Shown here in pieces: positions 1 through 7,517 of a DNA stretch of 28,468 nt. The stretch comes from SZUA-448 sp964602475 (GTDB lineage: Bacteria; Bacillota; Clostridia; Lachnospirales; Lachnospiraceae), in NCBI GenBank assembly GCA_964602475.1, contig CAZRRN010000035.1, positions 1 through 28,468 of the forward strand. Direction: 5' to 3'. The translations under genes were made by a program, and so were the position numbers. Under the pieces are notes generated by a model. That model worked only from the letters and a program-made list of their open reading frames with translations. It did no database searches and was not told the origin of the DNA. Within the stretch, counting starts at the first letter, position 1. Every line of letters begins with the position of its first letter.

Positions 1-375
1 CGTCATAAGATGCGGGAGCAAAGAAAGCGCCATATCTTTGAAGGCAATCGTTGCTCCATGGTACAGCTCAAGGTAGTACGCTCCGTCTGCTTTACGAAAC
101 GGAGCTATCTCCTTTGTGTCGAATTTGTCATCATATGCACCGGCAATGCAGCCTTTCAGTTCGTCTTCTGTGTAGTCGGTTAAAAACCAGCGAATTACCT
201 CATAAGCCAGCTCTTTATAATTTAGTCTCTTTAAGCTGTTAAAGTCCCAGTCCGGTTCCGGAAGGGTCTCAGGTACAAACAAGCCGCCATCCTCTGCTAT
301 TCCTTTAAGAATTGCTTTTGATGCCGTAACAGGCAGCGAACCGCCTCTGGTACTGATATATCTGATTTCTTTCAT
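1..375 (-). CDS. thrC: Threonine synthase, N-terminal part (runs off the left edge)
   Basis: PLP-dependent enzyme that converts O-phosphohomoserine to threonine, in the cytoplasm. The first 125 residues are present and the rest lies beyond base 1. The protein opens with MKEIRYISTRGG, the usual start of this family, followed by GGLFVPETLP. It then has ELYHGATIAFKDMAL, where the lysine of AFKD is the expected PLP Schiff-base residue. The ATG at 373-375 has an AAAGGAG ribosome binding site just upstream. A good promoter of its own lies at 407-435, directly behind the terminator of the neighbouring hydrolase gene, so it is probably transcribed separately from that gene. Nothing unusual is seen in the visible part. 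Confidence 0.93.
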   Translation of the reverse strand, partial: MKEIRYISTRGGSLPVTASKAILKGIAEDGGLFVPETLPEPDWDFNSLKRLNYKELAYEVIRWFLTDYTEDELKGCIAGAYDDKFDTKEIAPFRKADGAYYLELYHGATIAFKDMALSLLPHLMT

Positions 376-406
376 GGAATTTCTCCTTTATAGAACATTT
401 TTCGAA

Positions 407-435
407 AGTATAGCACAAGTCCGCACAAGATTCAA
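407..435 (-). promoter_or_regulatory. Sigma-A-type promoter of thrC
   Basis: On the minus strand, TTGAAT, a 17-nt spacer and TATACT, with a TG one base before the -10 (extended -10). The start of transcription would fall about 25 nt upstream of the thrC ATG. The -35 almost touches the T-run of the terminator at 438-468. Confidence 0.6.
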
Positions 436-437
436 TC

Positions 438-468
438 AAAAAAAGGGAGCTCCTATCATAGAGCCCCT
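438..468 (-). terminator. Rho-independent terminator after the SleB-like hydrolase gene
   Basis: Read on the minus strand: GGGGCTC, an 8-nt loop, GAGCTCC, then C and a run of seven Ts. The 7-bp stem contains one G-T pair. It begins about 15 nt after the hydrolase stop codon and separates that gene from the thrC promoter. Confidence 0.75.
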
Positions 469-482
469 CTGTCCTGCTGTAA

Positions 483-1604
483 TCATTTATAGAAAATGTG
501 TCCGCCATGAGTGAAGAGATATTCGGTCTTCTGCAGCCAGGTGCAGGTCTTCTGCTTGTCAGGATGCTTTTCCCATGCGTAAAAATACAGTGCACCGTCC
601 GAATAATCCTCTCCGGAAAGGCATCTGGCCACTGCTTCTCTGGTACTATTCGTCACTTTGATGGAATTCCAGTACCATTTGATTGCTGTCGGTGAAAACT
701 GGGCGCTTCCTCCAATTTTTTCATAAATCACACCTGTCACCGTGTTTGCCATCTGATCACTAAGCACACGGTTCAATACAACATTTGCAACCAGAATCTT
801 TCCATAAATGTCTTCTGACGGAGCCTCCGCTTCCACCAGCCTTAAGAAATCAGAAAGTTCACTGCTGCTTAAATTTATGACAAATTCAGGATTATAGGTC
901 ATTGTCAGATACTCCGGAAGCACCGGGTTGGAAGACGCATAATCCTCGTCCATCCCGAGCGTAACAAGAAGTTCCTTGTAATCCTCTTCCTGCATTTCTT
1001 CCTGTTCCTCAATCCTTTCCGCCTCAACCCGTTCCCGAATAGAATCCATCAGATCTTCATTCCAGATCAGACCGGTCAGTGTCTCACTTCCCGCTACTGT
1101 AAGCTCCTCGGCTGCCAGTGCTACTCTGGTCTCGTCAATCTCGGACTGAAGCTGTGAGCTTTCCGGTTCCAGTCCATTCTCAGCCACTGCTGTCAAACCT
1201 TCACCGGTATTGCTCTCTTCATCTTCCCCGGCTGTGTTACGATACACGCCCGTTCCAAATACGTTTCCTTCTGTAATGAAGAGGTCTCCTGCATTTTTCT
1301 CTGCAAGCTTCCACTCTAAAAGACTAATTCCGTCCGCAAGCAGATGTGCCGGATCAGCAGCTGTTGCTGCAGTTATTTCTTGTTTCTGTGCCGCTTTGAC
1401 AAGCAGCTTGATTCCGAACCCTCCGGAAATAAGTACCGCTGCCGCAAGAACCGCTGCTACGATTCTGAAACACCGTGTATCAGTATGTTTGTGCTTTTTT
1501 CCGGACGTTATCTTTTTACTGCCCGGATTTCGATAAATATATTCCCCTGCAGAGATTACTTCTTTTTCTTGCCTCTCTGCATCAGACCTTCGTTCCGTGT
1601 CCAT
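483..1604 (-). CDS. Membrane-anchored cell-wall hydrolase, SleB/CwlJ (Hydrolase_2) family
   Basis: Predicted peptidoglycan hydrolase of 373 aa. A charged cytoplasmic N-terminus (about residues 1-46, rich in Lys/Arg/His/Glu) is followed by one membrane segment (about 47-70). An acidic linker follows, with a Glu-rich stretch near ERIEEQEEMQEED. The C-terminal 120 residues match the SleB-type catalytic domain: LRLVEAEA, where the Glu is the expected catalytic residue, then ILVANVVLNRVLSD, AQFSPT and a closing GGHIFYK. In spore formers this family opens the spore cortex; in Lachnospiraceae similar proteins are also general wall enzymes, so the substrate here is uncertain. No LysM or PG-binding domain is seen. 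The start has AAAGGA 7 nt upstream. A near-perfect promoter lies upstream and a terminator follows, so it is probably monocistronic. Confidence 0.82.
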   Translation of the reverse strand: MDTERRSDAERQEKEVISAGEYIYRNPGSKKITSGKKHKHTDTRCFRIVAAVLAAAVLISGGFGIKLLVKAAQKQEITAATAADPAHLLADGISLLEWKLAEKNAGDLFITEGNVFGTGVYRNTAGEDEESNTGEGLTAVAENGLEPESSQLQSEIDETRVALAAEELTVAGSETLTGLIWNEDLMDSIRERVEAERIEEQEEMQEEDYKELLVTLGMDEDYASSNPVLPEYLTMTYNPEFVINLSSSELSDFLRLVEAEAPSEDIYGKILVANVVLNRVLSDQMANTVTGVIYEKIGGSAQFSPTAIKWYWNSIKVTNSTREAVARCLSGEDYSDGALYFYAWEKHPDKQKTCTWLQKTEYLFTHGGHIFYK

Positions 1605-1679
1605 ATAACAATCCTTTCATCCGGTACAGCGATTTACTGCCCGGCGGTGTCTTCGTTTCTGCCAAAAATAACTATTCGA

Positions 1680-1707
1680 ATTATATCAAAGGGGTTCTGA
1701 CTGTCAA
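1680..1707 (-). promoter_or_regulatory. Consensus sigma-A promoter of the hydrolase gene
   Basis: On the minus strand, perfect TTGACA and TATAAT hexamers separated by 16 nt, with TG one base before the -10. This is the closest match to consensus in the window. Expected leader to the ATG is about 70 nt. Confidence 0.8.
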
Positions 1708-1942
1708 TAAGCAAAAGAGATTTTCGGTAATAACTGGCAGGATTTTTCGTCGACAAATTTTTTCACTTGGACAGATTGCACATTTACTGCTGCATTTAAC
1801 CATTGTATATTTGTGCATACTGTCAATGCGCATATACCGTGATTTATTACGTTTTTGTTACATTTTGTTTGCGTTCCTACAACAAGAGACACTCTTTTTG
1901 TTGATTCTATCTATGTAGAACTGCGAAATACTGAAATTGTAC

Positions 1943-1971
1943 TTGTCTTTTTCTCAGCTTTTGTTTACTAT
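1943..1971 (+). promoter_or_regulatory. Possible promoter of the AP2-domain gene
   Basis: TTGTCT, 17-nt spacer, TACTAT. Transcription would begin near 1978, just before the palindrome at 1989-2005. An overlapping TATAAA at 1969-1974 is a second -10 candidate, but its spacing to TTGTCT would be 20 nt. Confidence 0.35.
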
Positions 1972-1988
1972 AAATATGTGTCTGTTAT

Positions 1989-2005
1989 TAATCATCTGAT
2001 GATTA
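1989..2005. promoter_or_regulatory. 17-bp palindrome before the AP2-gene ribosome binding site
   Basis: TAATCATC, one central T, GATGATTA: perfect 8-bp arms. It ends where AGGAGG (2005-2010) begins. It could be an operator, possibly for the AP2 protein itself, or an mRNA hairpin that affects access to the ribosome binding site. The symmetry is visible; the function is inferred. Confidence 0.45.
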
Positions 2006-2015
2006 GGAGGCAATT

Positions 2016-2828
2016 ATGTCATCCGCACCCGGGGTTCTTCCGTCTATAAAAAAAGACGGTACCGTTTATTATCGCGCCTCCATTACCTGTCGCGCACATC
2101 ACATCAGCCTTGGTTCCTTTCCAACGGAACAAGAAGCTGCGAAAGCTTACCGGCTTGCTTCCTGTTTGCTTTTTGAATGTCATCACTTTCTCTCAGATAC
2201 CCTACAGGAGATTGAAGCTTATTCCGAATACGGCTCTGCTGTATCCTTCGACAAATGGGTTATGCTGCTGAATTTCCGCGATCATCCTTTGTACTGCCGG
2301 AATCCGATTTACCTTCAGCATCGTTTTTTCTTTTATTGTCTTGACCCCGAAACTCTCCTGAAATTTGATGTCGATGACCTTTTCTTCTATATGAATCACA
2401 AAATTATGCGCCGCGGCGGACATCTGTTTGTTGCCGATTACGGAATGCAGCTGAATCTCCTGTCACGTTATGGAATCAAAAACTACGCCGTTGCCGGCCG
2501 CGACTATCTCTTTGCAAATAAAGACCATAATGATTTCCGTTATGGAAATATCGAAATAGTCAACCGGTATTACGGTGTTACGAGGTCCGTTCAAAAGGGA
2601 AAAGACGTCTATACCGCCAGAATTCACGTAAACGGCAATACAATTATTGGCCGCTATGACAAGGAAGAGCTTGCTGCCATTGCTTACAATAAGGCAGTCA
2701 ATTACCTGAGATCACATGGAATAGAGAAGGAGTTTCCGGAAAATTATATTGATACGATTGATGAAGTAGAGTATGCGCAGCTCTATCACCGTGTAAAGCT
2801 GTCCAGACATCTTGTGCAGTTAGTATGA
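2016..2828 (+). CDS. Stand-alone protein with two AP2/ERF-like DNA-binding domains
   Basis: 270 aa. The C-terminal AP2 domain is clear (about residues 186-245): YYGVTR, then YTARIHVNG, IGRYDKEELAAIAYNKA and NYI, the pattern of the three-strand sheet plus helix. A second, more diverged copy is at residues 6-47 (GVLPSIKKDGTVYYRASI, LGSFPTEQEAAKAYRLA). The middle (about 115-183) includes KIMRRGGHLFVADYG and NDFRYGNIEIVNRY. That part resembles the region before AP2 in HNH-AP2 homing endonucleases, but I see no HNH catalytic motif. No signal peptide or membrane segment. AGGAGG lies 5 nt before the ATG. A DNA-binding role is inferred from the family; targets are unknown. It stands alone, with its own possible promoter, palindrome and terminator. 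Confidence 0.8.
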   Translation: MSSAPGVLPSIKKDGTVYYRASITCRAHHISLGSFPTEQEAAKAYRLASCLLFECHHFLSDTLQEIEAYSEYGSAVSFDKWVMLLNFRDHPLYCRNPIYLQHRFFFYCLDPETLLKFDVDDLFFYMNHKIMRRGGHLFVADYGMQLNLLSRYGIKNYAVAGRDYLFANKDHNDFRYGNIEIVNRYYGVTRSVQKGKDVYTARIHVNGNTIIGRYDKEELAAIAYNKAVNYLRSHGIEKEFPENYIDTIDEVEYAQLYHRVKLSRHLVQLV

Positions 2829-2831
2829 ATG

Positions 2832-2871
2832 AAAGCCGCTGAGCATATGTCGGGTATGCGTCAACGGCTTT
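2832..2871 (+). terminator. Terminator after the AP2-domain gene
   Basis: AAAGCCG(C/T)TGA arms followed by further pairing through GCATA, with one mismatch and one bulged base, then TTTATTCTT. It starts 4 nt after the stop codon. Confidence 0.65.
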
Positions 2872-2932
2872 ATTCTTAGAACTATGAAAATGGAAGAAGA
2901 AAAATCTAATTGTATTATAACACAGGTTTCAC

Positions 2933-2952
2933 AAAAAGCATAGCTTTTTTTT
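2933..2952. terminator. Small A/T-rich hairpin between the AP2 gene and rnpB
   Basis: AAAAAGC, ATA loop, GCTTTTTTTT. Read on either strand it gives a short stem followed by Ts. It may end rnpB transcription (minus) or act as a second stop for the AP2 gene (plus). The stem has only two G-C pairs, so this is weak. Confidence 0.3.
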
Positions 2953-3046
2953 ATTAATTTTTGTTTTCAGAAGTTTTTACTTTTGTAATAGTTGGTTCTG
3001 TGTCAGATATAGTCAGTTTTCTTCTGACATTAGTAAGCTTTGATGC

Positions 3047-3396
3047 AATGAGCAGCACTATAAGCCGGGTTCTGTATCCGATGATCATCTATCTTGACTG
3101 CCGGTTACCCGGCAGCTCCCACGGTTCTTCCGTGACGCGACGTACCCGGAGACACGACGGGCCGCCGTATCGTCTCCTGTTTCGTCTTGCTTCGGATGGG
3201 GTTTACACAGCCCTCTCCGTTACCGGAGAAGCGGTGGTCTCTTACACCGCCATTCCACCCTTACCGCATTCCTGCGGCGGTTTCTTTTCTGTTGCACTGG
3301 CCTTGGAGTCACCTCCACCGGACGTTATCCGGCATCCTGCCCTTTGAAGCCCGGACTTTCCTCACCTTTCGGTGCGACCATCTGTGCTGCTCATAT
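3047..3396 (-). ncRNA. rnpB: RNase P RNA, class A
   Basis: Catalytic RNA that removes 5' leaders from tRNA precursors. Read on the minus strand it contains the conserved blocks in the correct order: GAGGAAAGTCCGGGCTTC (start of P4), GGGTGGAATGGCGGTGTAAG, GTAAACCCCATCCGAAGCAA, and near the 3' end CAGAACCCGGCTTATAG. The outer helix P1 is visible as ATGAGCAGCAC at the 5' end (3384-3394) pairing with GTGCTGCTCAT at the 3' end (3048-3058), which fixes the boundaries within a few bases. About 350 nt is normal for the bacterial A type. Open reading frames on the opposite strand here are shadows of the RNA. Confidence 0.96.
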
Positions 3397-3420
3397 GCTT
3401 CGGCTTGCGCCGCAGCTTGT

Positions 3421-3449
3421 ATTCTATCATGTGCCGCTTCAAATTACAA
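3421..3449 (-). promoter_or_regulatory. Promoter of rnpB
   Basis: On the minus strand TTGTAA, 17-nt spacer, TAGAAT. The expected start is near 3414, about 18 nt before P1. The -35 begins only a few bases after the stop codon of the protease gene. No terminator is seen between the two genes. Confidence 0.65.
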
Positions 3450-3452
3450 GAT

Positions 3453-5258
3453 TTATCTTCTCGGTGAATGATCTTCCGGAAGTGTCGGTGTTTCCGTCAC
3501 TGTCGGAACCGTTTCTTCGGTGCTGTAAGCAGAACTCTGACGGAGTACAACAGAAAGATCAACCTCGGTAAATACACCGTCGATATTTCGCTGAAGCGTT
3601 ACAGTAATTTCGGTTCCGTATGGATTTGACGTTACCATCTCTATCATTTCATCAGCGGTGACAACTGCAACTCCATTAATCCCGGTAATAATATCTGCAA
3701 TCTGAATTCCTGCTTCTTTGGCTGCGCTGTTTTCTGTAAATTCCACTACATAGACACCGACCGGCCAGTTGTAATATTCCGCAACGTCCGCCGTTACCTC
3801 ATTTACATAAACACCAAGATATCCTTTTTCTTCTGCGGACAGTTTGTTCATCAATACTTCAATGATACCGGTCACGTTGGAAATCGGTATTGCGAAGCCC
3901 ATTCCTTCCACTTCATCAGAGGCATATTTTACAGAATTGATTCCGATTACCTCTCCGTTCATATTCAAGAGAGCACCGCCACTGTTGCCTGGGTTAATAG
4001 CAGCATCTGTCTGCAGTAAAATCATTGTTGTATCATCGACCGTTACCTCACGATTCTTTGCACTGATATATCCGACGGTTACGGACTGTCCATAGCCCAG
4101 TGCATTTCCGATTGCTACAACCATCTCACCTACCCTGACATCGTCAGAGTTCCCCAGGGTTGCACAGGAAATCGCTGCTTTTGTTTCGTCGGTAAGATCA
4201 CTTAATTTCACTGCAATCACTGCAAGATCAGCCGTTGCATCCGTACCCTTGATGCTCGCGGATACCTCTGTTCCATCAATCAGCACAGCTGTTACACTTT
4301 TCGCATTCTCGACAACATGATTATTGGTTACAATAAGTAACTCCGTGTCGTTTTCACCGACAATAATACCTGAACCGCTTCCGGTAGTCTCATACTGTCC
4401 GAACCAAGAAGAGTTGGTAAATGTACCATTGATTGATACAACAGACGGCATAGCATTTTCTACAAGATCGCTGACATCCGTACTTGTCACATTTCCGGTA
4501 CTAAGCACTGTCGTTGCCTGAATCTGTGTGGTTTCACCGGAAGAAGCATTTACTGCACTCTCTACCGCTTTCGTCGGATTTAGATTTTCATAAATCCGGT
4601 TTACACCAAGGAACGCGCCTCCGGAAATCACACCAAAAACCAGTGCTGCTGCAACAAGACTCAGAAACTTTCTCATCGCTCCGCTTTTTTTCTTGGGCGG
4701 AAGCGGCGGCAACTGACTATATTCGTCGTTCCGGAACATGTTGTTCTGACAGCCGTTTCCACTCCCATAACCTGCCGGACCGTAGCTGCCTGCAAAATAC
4801 CCGTTGTCCGTATTACTGCTAAAATTACCATTCCAGTAATTATTAGAATTATTAGCACCATTGTTTCCGTCAGTCATTGTATTCCCGCAGCCATTGTACC
4901 CGTTGGCATTTACATTGTTATACGCATTGTACCCGTTAGTTTCTGCATTGGCATTTACATTGTTATACGCATTGTACCCGTTGTTATTTATATTGCTATA
5001 CCTGTTGTACCCGTTGCTGTCTGCATTGCTATACGCATTGCACCCGTTGTTATTTGAATTGTTATACCTGTTGTACCCGTCGACATTAACATTGCCAGAT
5101 TCATTATGCCCGTCGATATTTACATTGTTATACCCATTGTTGTTATTGCTGCTTATCAGGCAGGAATTGCCCTCCATCTCGGCTGTGGCGGTCTTTGTTT
5201 CCTCTGTTTCTTTATGATTCTGCTCTGTTCCGTAGTAACTGTTCTTTAATTCATCCAT
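3453..5258 (-). CDS. HtrA/DegP-like membrane-anchored serine protease (S1C) with Asn-rich N-terminal repeats
   Basis: 601 aa. Residues about 30-165 are an Asn/Tyr/Gly-rich region made of 11-residue repeats. A short Pro/Lys segment and one membrane helix (about 190-215) follow, then the trypsin-like protease domain. The catalytic triad is visible as His314 (TNNHVVEN), Asp344 (TADLAVI) and Ser426 (NPGNSGGALL). A C-terminal PDZ domain starts at GYLGVYVNEV and includes GIQIADIITGINGVAV. This architecture (cytoplasmic N-terminus, one helix, external protease plus PDZ) fits the HtrA family, which handles misfolded proteins outside the membrane. GGAGGT lies before the ATG. The N-terminal repeat region is unusually long for this family. 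It is followed closely by the rnpB promoter with no visible terminator. Confidence 0.92.
   Translation of the reverse strand: MDELKNSYYGTEQNHKETEETKTATAEMEGNSCLISSNNNNGYNNVNIDGHNESGNVNVDGYNRYNNSNNNGCNAYSNADSNGYNRYSNINNNGYNAYNNVNANAETNGYNAYNNVNANGYNGCGNTMTDGNNGANNSNNYWNGNFSSNTDNGYFAGSYGPAGYGSGNGCQNNMFRNDEYSQLPPLPPKKKSGAMRKFLSLVAAALVFGVISGGAFLGVNRIYENLNPTKAVESAVNASSGETTQIQATTVLSTGNVTSTDVSDLVENAMPSVVSINGTFTNSSWFGQYETTGSGSGIIVGENDTELLIVTNNHVVENAKSVTAVLIDGTEVSASIKGTDATADLAVIAVKLSDLTDETKAAISCATLGNSDDVRVGEMVVAIGNALGYGQSVTVGYISAKNREVTVDDTTMILLQTDAAINPGNSGGALLNMNGEVIGINSVKYASDEVEGMGFAIPISNVTGIIEVLMNKLSAEEKGYLGVYVNEVTADVAEYYNWPVGVYVVEFTENSAAKEAGIQIADIITGINGVAVVTADEMIEMVTSNPYGTEITVTLQRNIDGVFTEVDLSVVLRQSSAYSTEETVPTVTETPTLPEDHSPRR
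4865..5150. repeat. In-frame 33-bp tandem repeats in the protease gene
   Basis: A core ACCCGTT (plus strand) recurs at 4898, 4931, 4976, 5009 and 5042, with variants at 5075 and 5108. All intervals are 33 bp except one of 45 bp. On the coding strand each unit gives an 11-residue block such as NGYNAYNNVNA or DGYNRYNNSNN. Because all intervals are multiples of three, unit gain or loss would keep the frame. The units have diverged from each other. Confidence 0.85.
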
Positions 5259-5411
5259 TTGATACCTCCATACCGCTCCTATTGAACTGCGGTTCTTGTG
5301 TTAGTGAGCGTTTCTTTGTTTCTTAAAGCTTATACTTGCATTCTAGTGAATGTTTGTGATAAGACTGTGAACATAGTTTGTGTTTTTTATGTATATTTTT
5401 CAGTTGGTTTA

Positions 5412-5420
5412 TGCTAAAAT
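5412..5420 (+). promoter_or_regulatory. Possible extended -10 promoter for the GT2-licD pair
   Basis: TG, one base, TAAAAT. No good -35 hexamer is seen at 17 nt. It lies about 115 nt before the GT2 start codon in the divergent region 5259-5534. No clear promoter for the protease gene was found in the same region. Confidence 0.35.
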
Positions 5421-5534
5421 GAAACCGCATCAGGCAGACTGCCGTTAACAGTGCCCGCATTACAGTCAGCACATGGAAAATAGCGCAGACACAAAGTCTG
5501 TTATGCGCAAAAGCCGCGCAGAATTGAGGATTAA

Positions 5535-6488
5535 ATGAACAGAACACTTGCAATCGTTGTAACCTATAACAGAAAAGAGCTTTTGTATGAATGTCTGGCA
5601 GCTCTGTCTGACCAGACAGATTCCGACTTTGATGTACTCGTCCTTGACAACGGAAGCACCGACGGAACCGTTGACATTGTGAGACAATATACGCTTCAAT
5701 TTAATTTTTCGACCGGCAATACTGAAGTCTCCGCTCATAAACGTCTTCTTTACCGCAATACCGGCAAAAATCTCGGCGGCGCCGGTGGTTTCTGTTATGC
5801 TCTGCGTGCTGCTGCCAAGCTGTCCTATGACATGGTCTGGCTGATGGATGATGATACACTTCCGGAACCGAACGCCTTTCGGGAACTGAAAGCTGCTGAC
5901 CGTCTGCTGGAAGGAAATTATTCTTTTCTTTCAGGTTTAGTCCGCTGGACAGACGGTTCACCGTGTATTATGAATCTCTGCGAAATGAATTCTTCCGTAC
6001 CTTTTAATCCTCTGCTTACAACGGAAGGGATTTTTCCGGTACGGCGTGCTTCCTTTGTATCGCTGTTGATTCCGATGTCATGCATTCTTACCGCAGGTCT
6101 TCCGATTCGTGAATTCTTCCTGTATGCGGATGATGTTGAATACACCGGACGTCTCTCAAGGCTTTCTCCCGGATACCTTGTTTCGGAAAGCATCTCGGTT
6201 CACAAGCTTTCGGCAAATGCCGGAGTCGACCCTTCGAATACCCCTCCGGAAAAAATCAAGCGTGGGTTTTATGACAGCAGAAACCGCTTTTTTATAGCAA
6301 AGCGAAGCGGTCTGCACGGTATTCTTTCCTATCTGTATCATCAGGGATTGTTTGCCCTGCGGATTCTGATCCGGTCAAAAGATCATCGCAAAGAGCGCCT
6401 AACGGTTCTTCTTTCCGGAACATTGGCAGGTTTGCTCTTCCACCCTAAGATCGAATATCTTCCGGATTCAGGCAAATCAGAAAGCTGA
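5535..6488 (+). CDS. Family 2 glycosyltransferase (galactofuranosyl/rhamnosyl-transferase-like)
   Basis: 317 aa, cytoplasmic GT-A fold enzyme that adds a sugar from a nucleotide donor. The N-terminus shows AIVVTYNRKELL and VLVLDNGSTDGT, the nucleotide-binding part of GT2. Then come NLGGAGGF and MVWLMDDDTLPEPNAF, with the metal-binding DDD at residues 105-107. The NxGGAGGF plus DDD arrangement is typical of the GlfT/rhamnosyltransferase branch, but donor and acceptor cannot be read from the sequence. No membrane segment is evident. The start has GAGG 6 nt upstream. The licD-like gene follows 56 nt later on the same strand, and the opposite strand carries polysaccharide genes, so it probably builds the same polymer. 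Confidence 0.88.
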   Translation: MNRTLAIVVTYNRKELLYECLAALSDQTDSDFDVLVLDNGSTDGTVDIVRQYTLQFNFSTGNTEVSAHKRLLYRNTGKNLGGAGGFCYALRAAAKLSYDMVWLMDDDTLPEPNAFRELKAADRLLEGNYSFLSGLVRWTDGSPCIMNLCEMNSSVPFNPLLTTEGIFPVRRASFVSLLIPMSCILTAGLPIREFFLYADDVEYTGRLSRLSPGYLVSESISVHKLSANAGVDPSNTPPEKIKRGFYDSRNRFFIAKRSGLHGILSYLYHQGLFALRILIRSKDHRKERLTVLLSGTLAGLLFHPKIEYLPDSGKSES

Positions 6489-6544
6489 TTTACTTCAGCA
6501 GCTCTTTATTACAATCCGGCTATTATAAAATACGAGGTGTTTCA

Positions 6545-7423
6545 ATGAGACTAACAGACGAATTCTATAAAGAAGAAATAAAAGACGGATATTTTGTCAC
6601 TTCTATAAAAAAGCAGGTATGGGCAGTCGAATTGGATCTGCTCGAGCAATTGTCTGCAATCTGTGAAAGACACAAAATCAAGTATTTTGCAATCGGCGGA
6701 ACTCTGCTTGGAGCCGTCCGCCATAAGGGATTTATACCCTGGGATGACGATATTGACATCGGAATGCTGCGACAGGACTATGACCGTTTTCTGCACGTCT
6801 GCGAGAAAGAACTGAAAGCACCTTATTTTCTTCAGACTACAATGACCGATCACTGTTACCGCGCCCATGCCCAAATCCGCAACAGCAGCACAACCGGCTA
6901 TGCAGCAATCGATGAAACGCTGAACTGTAATAAAGGGATATTTATTGACATCTTTCCGCTGGACGGAGTGGCGGATGAGCCGACTCTCTATCGTCTGCAG
7001 ATGCTGGAAATGAAATTCTGGAACCGTCTATTTATGAATTATTATTACTTTGATGTCATGCATCCAAATCCTGCTGTACCGATGGTTCTTGCACACCGTG
7101 CTGTTGTATTCTGCCTTGACACAATCGGACTCAGGCGCTGCTATCAGCACTTTGACCATGTATCTGCACGCTACTCCTCCGGCACGACAAAGAAAGTCGG
7201 CGAATTATCCATCCTGTTTGATGACCGGCGTTATCAGTGGAAGCAGGATTGTTTCTTTGAAACAGTTCTTCTGCCGTTTGAACAGGGAACTATTCCTGTT
7301 CCAAAGAATTACCGGTATTTTTTAAAGCGCACCTTCGGAGATTATATGAAATTCCCGGAGAATAAAACCGAACGTGCTCTCCATGGTGAAATGGTCTTCT
7401 TCCCTGACCGTCCGTTTCGGTAA
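6545..7423 (+). CDS. LicD-family protein (phosphocholine/phosphosugar transferase-like)
   Basis: 292 aa. The LicD signature is intact at residues 51-71: GGTLLGAVRHKGFIPW followed by DDDID, the nucleotidyltransferase-fold active site. LicD proteins attach phosphocholine or similar phosphodiester groups to teichoic acid or capsule sugars. The actual group here is unknown, and no choline uptake or activation genes (licA/B/C) are in the window. GAGGTG lies upstream of the ATG. It forms a short plus-strand pair with the GT2 gene and converges with the minus-strand polysaccharide block; 94 bp separate it from the end of the sugar transferase gene. No strong terminator was seen in that gap. Confidence 0.88.
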   Translation: MRLTDEFYKEEIKDGYFVTSIKKQVWAVELDLLEQLSAICERHKIKYFAIGGTLLGAVRHKGFIPWDDDIDIGMLRQDYDRFLHVCEKELKAPYFLQTTMTDHCYRAHAQIRNSSTTGYAAIDETLNCNKGIFIDIFPLDGVADEPTLYRLQMLEMKFWNRLFMNYYYFDVMHPNPAVPMVLAHRAVVFCLDTIGLRRCYQHFDHVSARYSSGTTKKVGELSILFDDRRYQWKQDCFFETVLLPFEQGTIPVPKNYRYFLKRTFGDYMKFPENKTERALHGEMVFFPDRPFR

Positions 7424-7517
7424 TATAAGAAATCCACAAATTAAGCACAGCTCATCAGCTCTACACGCACTCCGGCTGCCAAAGCTGTTAATTAATAATA
7501 ATTGGAAGCAATCCGGT

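Larger units (their letters stand above)
1605..2015. other. Divergent intergenic region between the hydrolase and AP2 genes
   Basis: 411 bp, AT-rich. It holds a strong minus-strand promoter at 1680-1707, a weaker plus-strand promoter at 1943-1971 and a palindrome at 1989-2005. A weak hairpin (CAACAAGAG at 1880-1888 with CTC and TTGTTG at 1892-1903, bulged) is also visible. I see no convincing gene or riboswitch; open frames here do not look coding. Confidence 0.5.

Noticed and set aside
2961..3571. Open plus-strand frames across the RNase P region
   Set aside because: They are antisense to rnpB, whose conserved blocks explain the sequence, and the proteins look random.
4865..5150. Regularly spaced repeats as a CRISPR array
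   Set aside because: Repeats are contiguous, diverged 33-bp coding units inside a good gene, with no unique spacers.
4861..5217. Leu/Tyr-rich plus-strand frame with repeats (118 codons)
   Set aside because: It is the antisense reading of the Asn-rich repeats in the protease gene.
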